Shown here in pieces: positions 36,397 through 45,671 of a stretch of DNA of 64,000 bases. The notes beneath the pieces were generated by a model. The model did no database searches and was not told the DNA's origin. It worked only from the letters and a program-made list of their open reading frames with translations. The DNA is taken from contig CAXXPK010000008.1 of the NCBI GenBank assembly GCA_963678075.2, positions 93,931-157,930 of the forward strand. The letters run 5' to 3'. The position numbers were made by a program, and so were the translations under genes. This stretch comes from Oleispirillum sp963678075. GTDB lineage: Bacteria; Pseudomonadota; Alphaproteobacteria; Rhodospirillales; Rhodospirillaceae. Numbering within the stretch: the stretch's first letter is position 1; the number at the start of each line of letters is the position of its first letter.

Positions 36397-37025
36397 TGGT
36401 CGCCGCCGCCAATCATTCCGCCACCGGCATCCGCATCGATTTGAAGATCATCGCCGAGATGATCGACGACGGCAGCCGCGTGCTGGACGTCGGCTGCGGC
36501 GACGGCGAGCTTCTGGCCTATCTGCAAAAACACCACAACGTCGATGGGCGCGGCATGGAATTGTCGATGTCCGGGGTGCAGAAAGCGGTATCCAAGGGAC
36601 TGGCGGTGATCCAGGGCGATGCCGACGCCGATCTCGTCGATTACCCCGATGACGCCTTCGATTACGTGATCCTCAGCAAGACCTTGCAGGCCACCCGCAA
36701 CCCGCGCGCCGTGGTCGAACAGATGCTGCGCATCGGGCGGCACGCCATCGTCTCGTTCCCCAACTTCGCGCACTGGCGCACCCGACTGGATCTGGCAATC
36801 CACGGACGAATGCCGGTCAACGAGCTTTTGCCCTATTCGTGGCACGAAACCCCGAACATCCACTTTTGCACGGTGCGCGACTTCACCGACCTGTGCCGGG
36901 TTCTTGGGGTGCGGGTCAAGACCAGCCTGTCGCTGGGCGCGGCGGGCGAGGTGCAGCGCTTCACCGCCGATGGTCGCTGGGCCAATCTGTTCGGCGTTGA
37001 CGCGGTGTTTCTTCTGGAAAAATAG
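36396..37025 (+). CDS. metW: methionine biosynthesis protein MetW
   Basis: A 209-residue SAM-binding fold protein that works with MetX. It has the motif VLDVGCGDGELLAYL near residue 30, then VDGRGMELSMSGVQKAVSKG, the YVILSKTLQATRNP strand and PNFAHWRTRLDLAIHGRMP. The metX-metW pair is standard. The 3' end overlaps the convergent methyltransferase gene by 65 bases. Confidence 0.92.
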   Translation: MVAAANHSATGIRIDLKIIAEMIDDGSRVLDVGCGDGELLAYLQKHHNVDGRGMELSMSGVQKAVSKGLAVIQGDADADLVDYPDDAFDYVILSKTLQATRNPRAVVEQMLRIGRHAIVSFPNFAHWRTRLDLAIHGRMPVNELLPYSWHETPNIHFCTVRDFTDLCRVLGVRVKTSLSLGAAGEVQRFTADGRWANLFGVDAVFLLEK

Positions 37026-37746
37026 GCGTCGGCCCACCGGTCACCACCTCGGCGAAGGAGACCGCCGTCGCCGTCTTGCCGACCGGCGTGACGCCATAGA
37101 TTTCCTTGTTCGCGGTCGCCATCAAAATCGCCGCGACACCGTCCAGCCAACGACCGGCAACCGCCTCGACCAGCCTGGCGAAGGCCAGGGAGACGCGGGT
37201 GCTCCCCGGCGGCACGATCAACGCGGCACCGTTCCAGACCGGCGTGAACATCGCCTCGCGCAGCAGGGCGTTCAATCGCCCACGGCTATAGAGACGGCCA
37301 TGACCGAACGGCATCTTGTCCAACCGCGCCCAGATACTGCGGCAATTGGGCGCCACCACCACCAGACGCCCATCATCGACCAGGGTGCGCCAGACATCGC
37401 GCAGCAGGGCATGGGGGTTGGGCGACCATTCCAGGCCATGAACCAGAACGACGCGATCGAAGGAACGATCCTTGAACGGGAGTTCCGCCTCGTCGGCGAT
37501 CGTCACCCGGCACGGCCCCTGACGCGGCCAGACGATGGCGCCGGTCCGCCCGCTCATCACCGAGACCACGCACTCCGCCGCGTCAAGAAAGGGCCGCAGA
37601 TAGGGCGCGCCGAAGCCGATCGCGAGAATCCGCTTGCCACGCACGTCGCCCAGGGCCTCGCGCAAACGCACGCTCACGGCGCGACGGACCAGACCCCCCT
37701 CGGTCGTCGCATAGAAATCCCGAAAATCCCTGACATGCGGCCACAT
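36961..37746 (-). CDS. SAM-dependent methyltransferase, class I
   Basis: A 261-residue protein with a Rossmann methyltransferase core: RILAIGFGAPYLRPFL near 42-57, ADEAELPFKDRSFDRVVLVHGLEW near 90-110, and a C-terminal segment with GRLYSRGRLNALL. It resembles a family of small-molecule methylases next to gloB in alphaproteobacteria; substrate unknown. ATG 37746 was chosen (AAAGGA about 12 bases upstream) over a GTG at 37791. Confidence 0.8.
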   Translation of the reverse strand: MWPHVRDFRDFYATTEGGLVRRAVSVRLREALGDVRGKRILAIGFGAPYLRPFLDAAECVVSVMSGRTGAIVWPRQGPCRVTIADEAELPFKDRSFDRVVLVHGLEWSPNPHALLRDVWRTLVDDGRLVVVAPNCRSIWARLDKMPFGHGRLYSRGRLNALLREAMFTPVWNGAALIVPPGSTRVSLAFARLVEAVAGRWLDGVAAILMATANKEIYGVTPVGKTATAVSFAEVVTGGPTPIFPEETPRQRRTDWPSDHRR

Positions 37747-37872
37747 CGCGCTTCGCGTCCGTCCTTTCCCGCCGTCCCGGCGGTCCATCACGGATGATAG
37801 CGGTTTGCACCGCCCAGGTCATGAGGGTATCGTGATGCGGAAAGAGAGGGACATCCCGCTGGAGGTGCCGCC

Positions 37873-38637
37873 GTGCTGGAAATCAAACAGGTCCGCGTTC
37901 TTTGCGACAATTACGCCTATCTGCTGCATGAACCGCAGACCGGCGCCACCGCCGTCGTCGACCCCAGCGAAGCGGAACCGATCCTGTCCGCCGCCGAAGC
38001 CCTGGGCTTGACGATCAGCCACATCCTGATCACCCACCACCATGCCGACCATATCGGCAGCATGGCCGCGATCAAGGCCGCCACCGGTTGCCGCGTCATC
38101 GCCGCCGCCACCGATCTTTCCCGCATCCCCGATATCGACGTCGCGGTCAGCGACGGAGAGACCGTCATCCTGGGGGAAGCCCATGGCGCTGTCTTCGAGG
38201 TGCCTGGGCATACCTCGGGGCATGTCGCCTATTGGTTCATGGCCGACGACGCGCTGTTTTCCGGCGACACCTTGTTCGCCCTCGGCTGCGGGCGTCTGTT
38301 CGAAGGCACGCCCGCCCAGATGTGGCAAAGCCTTTCCCGCCTGCGCGCCCTTCCCGACGAAACGCTGGTCTATTGCGGCCACGAATACACCGCCGCCAAC
38401 GCCCGCTTCGCGCTGTCCATCGATCGCGACAACGCCGAACTCAAGGCGCGCGCCGAGGCCGTTACCGCGGACACCATCGCCAGGCGTCCAACCGTGCCGT
38501 CGCCGCTGGGGCTGGAAAGGACGACCAACCCCTTCCTGCGCGCCGACGATCCCGAATTGGCCGCGCGGATGGGGATGGAAGGTTCCTCCGCCGAAGAGGT
38601 ATTCGCCGAAATCCGCCGCCGCAAGGACGTATTCTGA
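37873..38637 (+). CDS. gloB: hydroxyacylglutathione hydrolase (glyoxalase II)
   Basis: Hydrolyses S-lactoylglutathione in methylglyoxal detoxification. The 254-residue metallo-beta-lactamase fold has the metal motif THHHADHIG at 54-62, VPGHTSGHVAYWF near 110, the FSGDTLFALGCGRLFEG metal-bridging Asp near 135, and YCGHEYTAANARFA near 170. The start is GTG 37873 with GGAGG upstream. Divergent from the methyltransferase and convergent with phbB. Confidence 0.93.
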   Translation: MLEIKQVRVLCDNYAYLLHEPQTGATAVVDPSEAEPILSAAEALGLTISHILITHHHADHIGSMAAIKAATGCRVIAAATDLSRIPDIDVAVSDGETVILGEAHGAVFEVPGHTSGHVAYWFMADDALFSGDTLFALGCGRLFEGTPAQMWQSLSRLRALPDETLVYCGHEYTAANARFALSIDRDNAELKARAEAVTADTIARRPTVPSPLGLERTTNPFLRADDPELAARMGMEGSSAEEVFAEIRRRKDVF

Positions 38638-38659
38638 TTGGGAAACGCGGATGGCGCCT

Positions 38660-39344
38660 TTACGCCATCAGTTGCCCGCCATTGATGTCCAGGGTGGTGC
38701 CGGTGATGTAGTCGGCCCCATCGGCCACCAGGAACAGGACGCCGCGCGCAATGTCCTCGGCCCGGCCCAGGCGGCCCATCGGAATCCGCGCCACGATCTT
38801 TTCCAGAACCACGGGCGGCACCTGACGCACCATTTCGGTGTCCACGTATCCCGGCGCGATGGCGTTGACGGTGACCCCCTTCGCCGCGCTTTCCAGCGCC
38901 AAGGCCTGGGTGAATCCCAACACTCCGGCCTTCGCCGCCGCATAGTTCGCCTGACCGTACTGCCCAACCTGACCGTTGATCGAACTGATGCTGACGATGC
39001 GGCCAAAACCCTTGTCCCGCATGCCGTCGACCACCGCCCCCCACTGATCGCGGTCCATGCGGTGCAAGGTGGTGTAGCGGGTGATCCCGGCATTGTTGAC
39101 CAGGACCTCGATGGGGCCGACCTCCTTGACGACCTTCTCCACCGCTTCGACGCATTGATCGAAATCGGCGACATCGAACTTATAGACCGGGATGCCGGTT
39201 TCCTCGGCGAAGTCGGCCGCGGCTTCGTCATTGGCGCGGTAAGAGGCGACGACACGATAGCCACCGTTCATCAACCCCTCGCAAATGGCGCGGCCAATTC
39301 CCCGTGCCCCCCCCGGTCATCAGTGCAACGCGCTCCTTGCTCAT
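38660..39344 (-). pseudogene. phbB: acetoacetyl-CoA reductase, one-base insertion near the start
   Basis: An NADPH-dependent short-chain reductase of poly-3-hydroxybutyrate synthesis. ATG 39344 starts MSKERVALMTGG. A run of eight C/G bases at 39307-39314 then shifts the frame; removing one base restores GGARGIGRAICEGLMNGGYR. The rest is complete: LVNNAGITRYTTLHRM, the catalytic SISSINGQVGQYGQANYAAAKAG with Ser, Tyr and Lys, and TGTTLDINGGQLMA. Homopolymer sequencing error or phase-type slippage are both possible. phbA is not adjacent. Confidence 0.85.
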
Positions 39345-39820
39345 GATTCACCCCTTCCCGTACCAAAAACCAAACCTCAAACCCACCCCGGAGGGCGACC
39401 GCATTCATCCAACCACTCGTCGGCCAAGCCTATGCGATCGCGCCCCGCCATTCCAGCACGGATCGCCCATATCGGGGTTTTTCGCCAGCACCGTCCCCGC
39501 CCCCACCCTCCGCGCGAGCATTCCCACGCCGGAGTCAGCCGCGAGTCGGAATCGCTGCAAAAAAACGTCATCAAGTCGTCATGAAACGGGGGCCTCCCCC
39601 TTCCTCGGCGGCCCACCCCCGGCGCCAAACCCCGCCCCAACCCAGCGTTCAGAGCCCAGGCCACGAAACACCTCATGATTACGCTTGCACGCCGATTTGG
39701 ATTTCAATAAGCATACCCCGGAATGACGGCGGTGAATCACAACAACAACGCCGCCGACACACGGTCGCATGCGAACCGGGGGTTCGCCCGCGACCTGGAC
39801 CCTTGAGGAATGATGATCCT
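39345..39820 (+). promoter_or_regulatory. 476-bp non-coding region between phbB and the XRE gene
   Basis: No convincing gene. It must hold the divergent promoters of phbB and the XRE regulator. A possible sigma70-like pair TTGCAC (39685-39690) and AATAAG (39706-39711) stands about 110 bases before the XRE start. A C/G-rich block near 39588-39640 has GGGGGCCTCCCCC-type symmetry. Confidence 0.35.
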
Positions 39821-40234
39821 ATGAGCGAGACCCCCGTCAATCGCGCCAATGCCACCGACAAGCATGTCGGCGCCCGCATTCGGGAACGGCGCATCATGCT
39901 GGGATTGAGCCAGCAGCAGATGGCCAACATGATCGGCGTGACCTACCAGCAGGCCCACAAATACGAACGCGGCATCAGCCGGATTTCGGCGGGACGGCTT
40001 TACGAAATCCCCCAGGCCCTGGGGGTTCCGGTCAGTTTCTTCTTCAACGGACAGGCCGAGGAACGCGCGCCGGAACTCAACGACCGCCAGCAGATGTGCC
40101 TGGAACTCGCCCGCAATTTCGCGGCGATCCCCAACGAAAAGCATCAAGAGGCGCTCAGTCAGATGGCCCGCGCACTGGCCACCGCGATGGCCGCCGAACA
40201 GGCCGCCATTTTCCGTCCGCGGCTTCGTTTCTAG
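39821..40234 (+). CDS. XRE-family helix-turn-helix regulator
   Basis: A 137-residue DNA-binding protein. The HTH lies at about residues 16-72 (IRERRIMLGLSQQQMANMIG, VTYQQAHKYERGISRISAGR). A C-terminal helix-rich part (DRQQMCLELARNFAAIPNEK) is typical of small alphaproteobacterial XRE regulators. The start ATG has GAGGAA ten bases upstream. It lies divergently beside phbB, so control of storage or stress genes is conceivable but unproven. Its TAG stop shares bases with the opposing FGE gene's stop (CTAG). Confidence 0.85.
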   Translation: MSETPVNRANATDKHVGARIRERRIMLGLSQQQMANMIGVTYQQAHKYERGISRISAGRLYEIPQALGVPVSFFFNGQAEERAPELNDRQQMCLELARNFAAIPNEKHQEALSQMARALATAMAAEQAAIFRPRLRF

Positions 40235-40911
40235 CGGTCCGACACCACGCGAAAACCGACGGTGAAGCTGCGCTCGTCCGGCGGGCGCGCCGCCGTTGCA
40301 TCGGCGCGCGACTACCTGGAAAAGTAATACCAGGCGCCACCACGGGTCAGCCGCGACGGACAGATGTCCGCCGCCACGGCACCGTCGGCCACCCACTCCC
40401 ACAGATTCCCGTTCATGTCGTAAAGACCAAAGGGATTGGCCGGATAGCTGGCCGCAGGCATGGTGCCGTAATCGGCAACCCCTGGATTACAACCACGGCA
40501 GCGCGCCATGCCGGGGGCCATCGCATCCCCCCACCAGTACGCCGTGGCGCCGCCGCCGCGCGCCGCGCGCCCCCATTCGGCATCGGACGGCAGGCGATAG
40601 CTTCGCCCGGTCAGGGCCGACAGCCACGCCGCATAGGCAACCGCATCATTCCAGGACACATTGATCACCGGGCGATCGCCTCGCCCCCAGCCATGGTCAT
40701 CGGCGATTGCCGGACATCCCCCCGCCGCGACACAGGCATCCCACGCGGCAAAGGTGGTTTCGGTGCGCGCCATCACATTGGCCCGCCCCGCCGCCACCGG
40801 CAGAACCACCATCTCAGGCGCCAACGGATGATCGCGGAAAACCGTCACCGGTTCCGCCACCGCGACGGCTGGCGACAAAAAAATCCCCAGAACGGCGACA
40901 GAGACCTTCAT
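40231..40911 (-). pseudogene. secreted FGE/sulfatase-modifying-factor-like protein, in-frame UAG
   Basis: It starts with a signal peptide (MKVSVAVLGIFLSPAVAVAE). An FGE-sulfatase domain follows: ARTETTFAAWDACVAAGGC, DDHGWGRGDRPVINVSWNDA, YRLPSDAEWGRAARGG, ANPFGLYDMNGNLWEWV and RLTRGGAWYYFSR. TAG at 40314-40312 then interrupts, and the same frame goes on with SRADATAARPPDERSFTVGF-RVV, the expected end of the fold, to TAG 40231-40233. The strand after EMVVLP is shorter than in most relatives. Such domains bind or oxidise cysteine or act as periplasmic scaffolds. It overlaps the kinase gene upstream by four bases. Confidence 0.7.
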
Positions 40912-41576
40912 TTTCCGGGCAACCTGCGCGCGGCGGGAAGATGCAAAACCACGGTGGCCCCTTCCTCGACGGAGCGGCGCATCTGGCAGCGGGTGATGTA
41001 AAGCCCCAGCCCGCAGCCATCTTTCCGTTCACCGCCCCTGTTGCGGTCTGGCCCCATGTCGTTGCGAACCACGATCTCCACACCACCATCCACGGCGATT
41101 CCCGTCTCAACGTCGATGTGTCCGCCGCGTGGCGTATAGCGAATGGCATTGTCGATGACGTTCAAAACCGCCTGACGCAGACGGCGCTGATCGCCGCGAA
41201 CCCGGGTGGAACAAACCTCGACACGGGCACACACCACCACACCCGCATCGACGATATCCTTCCGCAACCAAACCATGGCGGTGGCGACAAGCTCGGACAG
41301 ATCGACCTCCGCTTCGTTCAGACGATCCACGCCAAGATGTCCCCGCGCATCATCCAGAATTCCGGCGACCAGATCTTCAATATGGGCGCAAGCGCGCACC
41401 ACCTGCAACGCCGCCTCGACATACCGGGAATCGCCCAAGGGACCATACGCCTGATCCGCGATCCAGGTGGCAAAGCCCTGAATGGCGCCCAACGGCGACC
41501 GCAACTCATGCGCCAGCATCGCGGGCTACAGAACCTCGGGGCAGCAAGGCGGTTCTTCCGGTTCACCGTTCGACAT
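40908..41576 (-). pseudogene. small soluble histidine kinase, in-frame UAG and degenerate ATP site
   Basis: From ATG 41576 the frame reads MSNGEPEEPPCCPEVL, then TAG (41528-41526), then PAMLAHELRSPLGAIQGFAT, a clear HisKA H-box with the phospho-His. The N-box is present (LRQAVLNVIDNAIRYTPRGG), but the usual DxGxG G1 box is replaced by RNDMGPDRNRGGERKDGC, and GLGLYITR is followed by an unusually short tail. No sensor or membrane segment exists, so it is at most a cytosolic half-kinase of 222 residues. A start at the internal ATG 41519 would avoid the UAG. It overlaps queG by 14 bases and the FGE gene by four. Confidence 0.7.
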
Positions 41577-42708
41577 CGGGGCGTTTTCCTCTTAACCAGC
41601 GATCCGTTTTCCACTCGGCACGCACCGCCGGGTCACTTTCGTTCTCTTCCATATGGGCGGCCAGACGGCGGAATTCATCCACATTCATCAACCGCGACAG
41701 CGCCCAAACCGCCGCGCCGCGCACCAGGGGATCGGCATCCGCCAACCGCGCCGTCACCGCCGTCGCATCCGTTACATCGCCACCATTGCCGATTGCAATC
41801 AACACATTGCAAACGAAACGGCCGCGCCCGATGCGCTTCACCGGCGACCCCGAAAACAACGCCCGGAACCCGCCACCGTCAAGCGCTACAAGGTCGCGAA
41901 GCGATGGCTGCGCCATTTCGGGCCGCGCCCGCAACTTAATCTCGGACGCCACCTGGGCGAACCGATTCCACGGACAGACCGCCAGGCAATCGTCGCAACC
42001 ATAGATGCGGTTACCGATCAGAGGGCGCAGGTCGCGCGGGATCGGTCCCTTGTGTTCGATCGTCAGGTACGACACGCAGCGCCGGGCATCCAACCGTCCC
42101 GCCCCATCGAAGGCACGCGTCGGACAAGCGTCGAGACAGCGGCGACACCGCCCACAACGCCCCGCGTGCGGCGGGTCGGGAGGCAAGGCCAGCGCGGTCG
42201 CGATCACCCCCAGAAACAGCCACGACCCGAAACCGCGCGACACCAGATTGCCGTGTTTGCCGATCCAACCCAGACCGGCGCGTTCCGCCAGCGGCTTTTC
42301 CATCACCGGCGCGGTATCGACGAAGACCTTGACCTCCGCTCCCATCGCGCCGTGAATGCGCCCCGCTACCTGTTTCAGCTTGCCCTTCAGAACATCGTGA
42401 TAATCGCGATTGCGGGCATAAACGCTGATCGCCCCGCGATCCGCAGCCACGGTCCGGGGATCGTCCCCAGGCCCATAATTCATGCCGCAAACCACCGCGC
42501 TTTTCGCCCCTGGCCACAGAACATCCAGGGCGGCGCGCTCCGCCACCCGCTCCGTCATCCAATCCATGGTGCCGTGGCGTCCCTCGGCCAGATACAGGGA
42601 CAAGGACTCCGCCGCGCCCGCCACCGCGCCCGCGCCGGTAAAGCCGCAGACGTCGAACCCCGCCGCCGCCGCCCATGCCCGGATTTTCGCCTTGGCCTGT
42701 TCGGTCAT
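41563..42708 (-). CDS. queG: epoxyqueuosine reductase
   Basis: The last step of queuosine synthesis on tRNA: cobalamin- and Fe-S-dependent reduction of epoxyqueuosine. The 381-residue protein has GMNYGPGDDP near 80, the Asp-containing VFVDTAPVMEKPLAERAGLGW near 145, two 4Fe-4S clusters (CGRCRRCLDACPT, and CDDCLAVCPWNRF), and a C-terminal HEAT-like repeat (RGAAVWALSRLM). ATG 42708 is the family start. It leads an overlapping set with the small kinase and the FGE-like gene. Confidence 0.93.
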   Translation of the reverse strand: MTEQAKAKIRAWAAAAGFDVCGFTGAGAVAGAAESLSLYLAEGRHGTMDWMTERVAERAALDVLWPGAKSAVVCGMNYGPGDDPRTVAADRGAISVYARNRDYHDVLKGKLKQVAGRIHGAMGAEVKVFVDTAPVMEKPLAERAGLGWIGKHGNLVSRGFGSWLFLGVIATALALPPDPPHAGRCGRCRRCLDACPTRAFDGAGRLDARRCVSYLTIEHKGPIPRDLRPLIGNRIYGCDDCLAVCPWNRFAQVASEIKLRARPEMAQPSLRDLVALDGGGFRALFSGSPVKRIGRGRFVCNVLIAIGNGGDVTDATAVTARLADADPLVRGAAVWALSRLMNVDEFRRLAAHMEENESDPAVRAEWKTDRWLRGKRPDVER

Positions 42709-42720
42709 CGTTGCGTCCCA

Positions 42721-42905
42721 AAAGCCCACGGGCTTCGCCCGCTCCCACCAGGGGGCTCGGCCCCCTGGACCCCCTTCCTGGTTTTTCGCGCGAAGCGCCG
42801 TGGAACCTTCGCGCCACGTGAAAAACGATTGCCGCTGCGCGGCGAAAAGCAAGGTCAAGTTCAAAGGGCCCCCGGCTCTTTGCGGGTCCGGGCGGAGCCC
42901 GGCCT
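42721..42905. repeat. extragenic hairpin-rich repeat, copy A
   Basis: The 200-base gap between tgt and queG contains CCAGGGGG-CTCGG-CCCCCTGG (42748-42768), AAGCCC/GGGCTT (42722-42735), and CCGGGC-GGA-GCCCGG (42888-42902). The last block, GGGTCCGGGCGGAGCCCGG, recurs nearly exactly at 58690-58707. No gene is seen inside. Confidence 0.65.
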
Positions 42906-42909
42906 AGTT

Positions 42910-44037
42910 TTACCGCGTCGCGATGTCGCCCCGCACCAGTTCGTCGGCAATGACGGCGGCGGTTTCTTCCAACCGCCCGGCCTCGATCGCGGCACGCAGA
43001 CGCGCCATCAGCAACTGATAGAAACGCAGGTTGTGCCAGGTCAGCAGCATCGCGCCCAGAATTTCCTCGCACCGGATCAGGTGGTGCAGGTAGGCGCGGG
43101 AAAATTGCGTACAGGCCGGGCAATCGCAGGCCTCGTCCAACGGACGCGGATCGTCGGCATGGCGGGCATTGCGCAGATTGACGGTGCCGCGATGGGTAAA
43201 GGCCTGGGCGGTACGGCCGGAGCGGGTCGGCATCACGCAGTCGAACATGTCGATTCCGCGCAAGACCGCGCCCACCATATCCAGGGGCTTGCCCACCCCC
43301 ATCAGGTAACGGGGTTGCCCCTGCGGCAAGGCCGGGGTGGTGATTTCCAAGGTCTCAAACATCGCGGCCTGCCCCTCGCCGACCGCCAGACCGCCGACCG
43401 CGTAACCGTCGAAGCCGATCTCGCGCAGGCGGGCAGCGGATTCCAGACGCAGATCGGGGAAGATGCTGCCCTGCACGATACCAAACAGGCCATAGCCGGG
43501 GCGCGGCACGAAGGCCGCCTTGGAGCGTTCGGCCCAGCGCATCGACAGCCGCATCGAGGCCTCGGCGACCTCTTTCTCCGCCGGAAAGGGGGTGCACTCG
43601 TCGAAGGACATGGTGACGTCGGCATCCAGCAGGTTCTGAATCTCCATGGAGCGTTCTGGCGACAGGTGGTGCGCCGAGCCATCGACGTGGGAGCGGAAGG
43701 TCACGCCCTCTTCGGTGATTTTCCGTAACTGCGCCAACGACATCACCTGGAAGCCGCCGGAATCGGTCAGGATCGGCCCGTCCCACCCCATGAAGCGATG
43801 CAAACCGCCCAATTCGCCGATGCGCTCGGCGCCGGGGCGCAGCATCAGGTGATAGGTGTTGCCCAGCAGGATCTGCGCGCCGGTGGCAGCCACCGAGTCC
43901 GGCATCATCGCCTTGACGGTGGCGGCGGTGCCAACCGGCATGAAGGCCGGGGTTTCGACCACACCGTGGGTGGTGGAGAGACGCCCGCGCCGCGCCGCGC
44001 CGTCGGTGGCCAAAACCGTGAAGCCGAAGTCGCTCAT
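42910..44037 (-). CDS. tgt: tRNA-guanine transglycosylase
   Basis: Swaps guanine 34 for preQ1 in tRNAs for Tyr, His, Asp and Asn. 375 residues with the catalytic region LTDSGGFQVMSL near 100, GLFGIVQGS near 200, DMFDCVMPTRSGRTAQAFT near 270 and the zinc site CDCPACTQFSRAYLHHL near 310. ATG 44037 overlaps the queA stop (ATGA). Complete. Confidence 0.95.
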   Translation of the reverse strand: MSDFGFTVLATDGAARRGRLSTTHGVVETPAFMPVGTAATVKAMMPDSVAATGAQILLGNTYHLMLRPGAERIGELGGLHRFMGWDGPILTDSGGFQVMSLAQLRKITEEGVTFRSHVDGSAHHLSPERSMEIQNLLDADVTMSFDECTPFPAEKEVAEASMRLSMRWAERSKAAFVPRPGYGLFGIVQGSIFPDLRLESAARLREIGFDGYAVGGLAVGEGQAAMFETLEITTPALPQGQPRYLMGVGKPLDMVGAVLRGIDMFDCVMPTRSGRTAQAFTHRGTVNLRNARHADDPRPLDEACDCPACTQFSRAYLHHLIRCEEILGAMLLTWHNLRFYQLLMARLRAAIEAGRLEETAAVIADELVRGDIATR

Positions 44038-45092
44038 TCGCCGTCCTTCATGGGCTCGAGAAGACAAGCATCGCCGTACGAGTAAAAACGATACCCCGAG
44101 GCAATGGCATGGGCATAGGCGGACTTCATCCGCTCCAACCCCGAGAACGCGGAAACCAACATGAACAACGTCGATTTTGGCAGATGAAAATTGGTCATCA
44201 GCCGGTCCACCGCGCGAAAACGATACCCCGGAGTCATGAAAATCGCGGTTTCGCCATGAAACGGACGGACTTCGCCATCTTCCGTCGTCGCGCTTTCCAG
44301 AATGCGGCAAGCGGTGGTCCCCACCGCCAGCAGACGCCCGCCAGAGGTACGGGCGGCATTGATCCGCGCCGCGACCTCGGCCGGGATGGTCCCGACCTCG
44401 CTGTGCATGACGTGATCGGCGGTATCCTCGGCCTTCACCGGCAGGAAGGTTCCGGAACCGACGTGCAGGGTCACCGACAGACGGATCACCCCCTTCGCAT
44501 CCAGGGAGGACAGCAGTTCCGGCGTGAAGTGCAGCCCGGCGGTGGGCGCCGCCACCGACCCGTCCTCGCGCGCATAGACGGTCTGGTAATCGACGCGGTC
44601 GCGATCGTCGGCGCCATCGGGGCGCGGGATATAAGGCGGCAGGGGCATTTCCCCATGGCGACCGAGCGCCTGGAACAACGACGCGCCGTCACGGTCGAAA
44701 ACCACCGCAAGATCGCCATCCGCCGACTTTTCCGCGATTTCGGCGCGGAAACCGCCACCGAAATCGACGACATCGCCAACCTTGATCCGTTTGCCGGGAC
44801 GGGCAAAGGCCCGCCAGCGGGCGCCGCCCTCGGCCTTGTGCAGCATGATCTCGACCCGCAAGGACTCGACCCCGGGACAACGGCGCAGCCCGTACAGGCG
44901 CGCCGGAATCACCCGGCTGTCGTTGACCACCAGAACGTCGCCGGGAGCCAGCAGTTCGGAGAGGTCGCGGACGCCACGATCGAACAGGCCACCGGCACAC
45001 ACATGCAGCAGGCGCGACGCATCGCGCGGCACCGCCGGACGGTCGGCGATACAGGCGCGCGGCAAGTCAAAATCAAAGGCATCGACGCGCAT
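44034..45092 (-). CDS. queA: S-adenosylmethionine:tRNA ribosyltransferase-isomerase
   Basis: Adds the cyclopentanediol unit to preQ1-tRNA. 352 residues with DVLVVNDSRVIPARLYG near 52, LPPYIPRPDGADDRDRVDYQ, the SVAAPTAGLHFT signature near 178, LHVGSGTFLPVKAED near 205, and LPKSTLFMLVSAFSG near 308. Complete, first gene of the queA-tgt pair, with queG following. Confidence 0.95.
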   Translation of the reverse strand: MRVDAFDFDLPRACIADRPAVPRDASRLLHVCAGGLFDRGVRDLSELLAPGDVLVVNDSRVIPARLYGLRRCPGVESLRVEIMLHKAEGGARWRAFARPGKRIKVGDVVDFGGGFRAEIAEKSADGDLAVVFDRDGASLFQALGRHGEMPLPPYIPRPDGADDRDRVDYQTVYAREDGSVAAPTAGLHFTPELLSSLDAKGVIRLSVTLHVGSGTFLPVKAEDTADHVMHSEVGTIPAEVAARINAARTSGGRLLAVGTTACRILESATTEDGEVRPFHGETAIFMTPGYRFRAVDRLMTNFHLPKSTLFMLVSAFSGLERMKSAYAHAIASGYRFYSYGDACLLEPMKDGE

Positions 45093-45163
45093 CTTCGGCG
45101 TTCCCAGGCTGCGGCAAACGGTGAGGGCTAGCCCAGTCGTCTCGGCCTGTCAATCATGGGAAC

Positions 45164-45643
45164 TCAGTTTTCCGCCGCGCAGACGCCACAGGCAACCATC
45201 GGCAACCCCCGCATCGCCCAACCGGTGTCGTTGCCGTTGCCGACCACGCCCTCGACAACGTCATAGACGGTCTTGAACCCGGCCCGGCTGAGCAACGCTG
45301 CCGCCTTCGCCGAGCGATTGCCGGTGCGGCAGATCACCGCCACCGGGGTGCGCACATCGCCGCGCACCGCCTTCATCACCGCCGCGACGAAACCCGCCGC
45401 GCCGCGCGGATCGGAGAGGATGATGCGCTGTGCCTCCCTCGGCACGCCGGTCTGCCGCCACTCGGCAGGGGTCCGTACATCGATCAGAATCGATTCGTTA
45501 CGCTCGATCTTCGACCACGCCTGATGCGGTTTCAGGGACTGCGGTCCCGCCGAAATCTCGGCACGCGCGGCGGCGACGCCGAAGGCCGGGATCAGCGCCA
45601 CCAGAAAGATCGGCCGCACCGGCCGGAAACAACGAAGAGTCAA
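45164..45643 (-). CDS. periplasmic rhodanese-domain protein
   Basis: A 159-residue protein with a signal peptide (cleavage near AARA-EI) and one rhodanese domain: SILIDVRTPAEWRQTGVP near 50 and the active-site loop VICRTGNRSAKAAALL with Cys near 105. It may move sulfur or act in periplasmic thiol chemistry. Three more cysteines close the protein (ACGVCAAEN). Unlinked to neighbours by overlap. Confidence 0.85.
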   Translation of the reverse strand: MTLRCFRPVRPIFLVALIPAFGVAAARAEISAGPQSLKPHQAWSKIERNESILIDVRTPAEWRQTGVPREAQRIILSDPRGAAGFVAAVMKAVRGDVRTPVAVICRTGNRSAKAAALLSRAGFKTVYDVVEGVVGNGNDTGWAMRGLPMVACGVCAAEN

Positions 45644-45671
45644 TGGCTGGTCACTCCCTTTACGAACGGAA

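Noticed and set aside
35457..37025. MetX-MetW fusion protein
   Set aside because: The metX part is read out of frame; metW has its own ATG at the TGATG overlap.
2559..41576. UAG reassigned to a sense codon in this organism
   Set aside because: Several intact genes end in TAG with nothing meaningful after it (ABC-2 permease at 10173, GT39 at 13441, XRE at 40234), so UAG is used as a normal stop.
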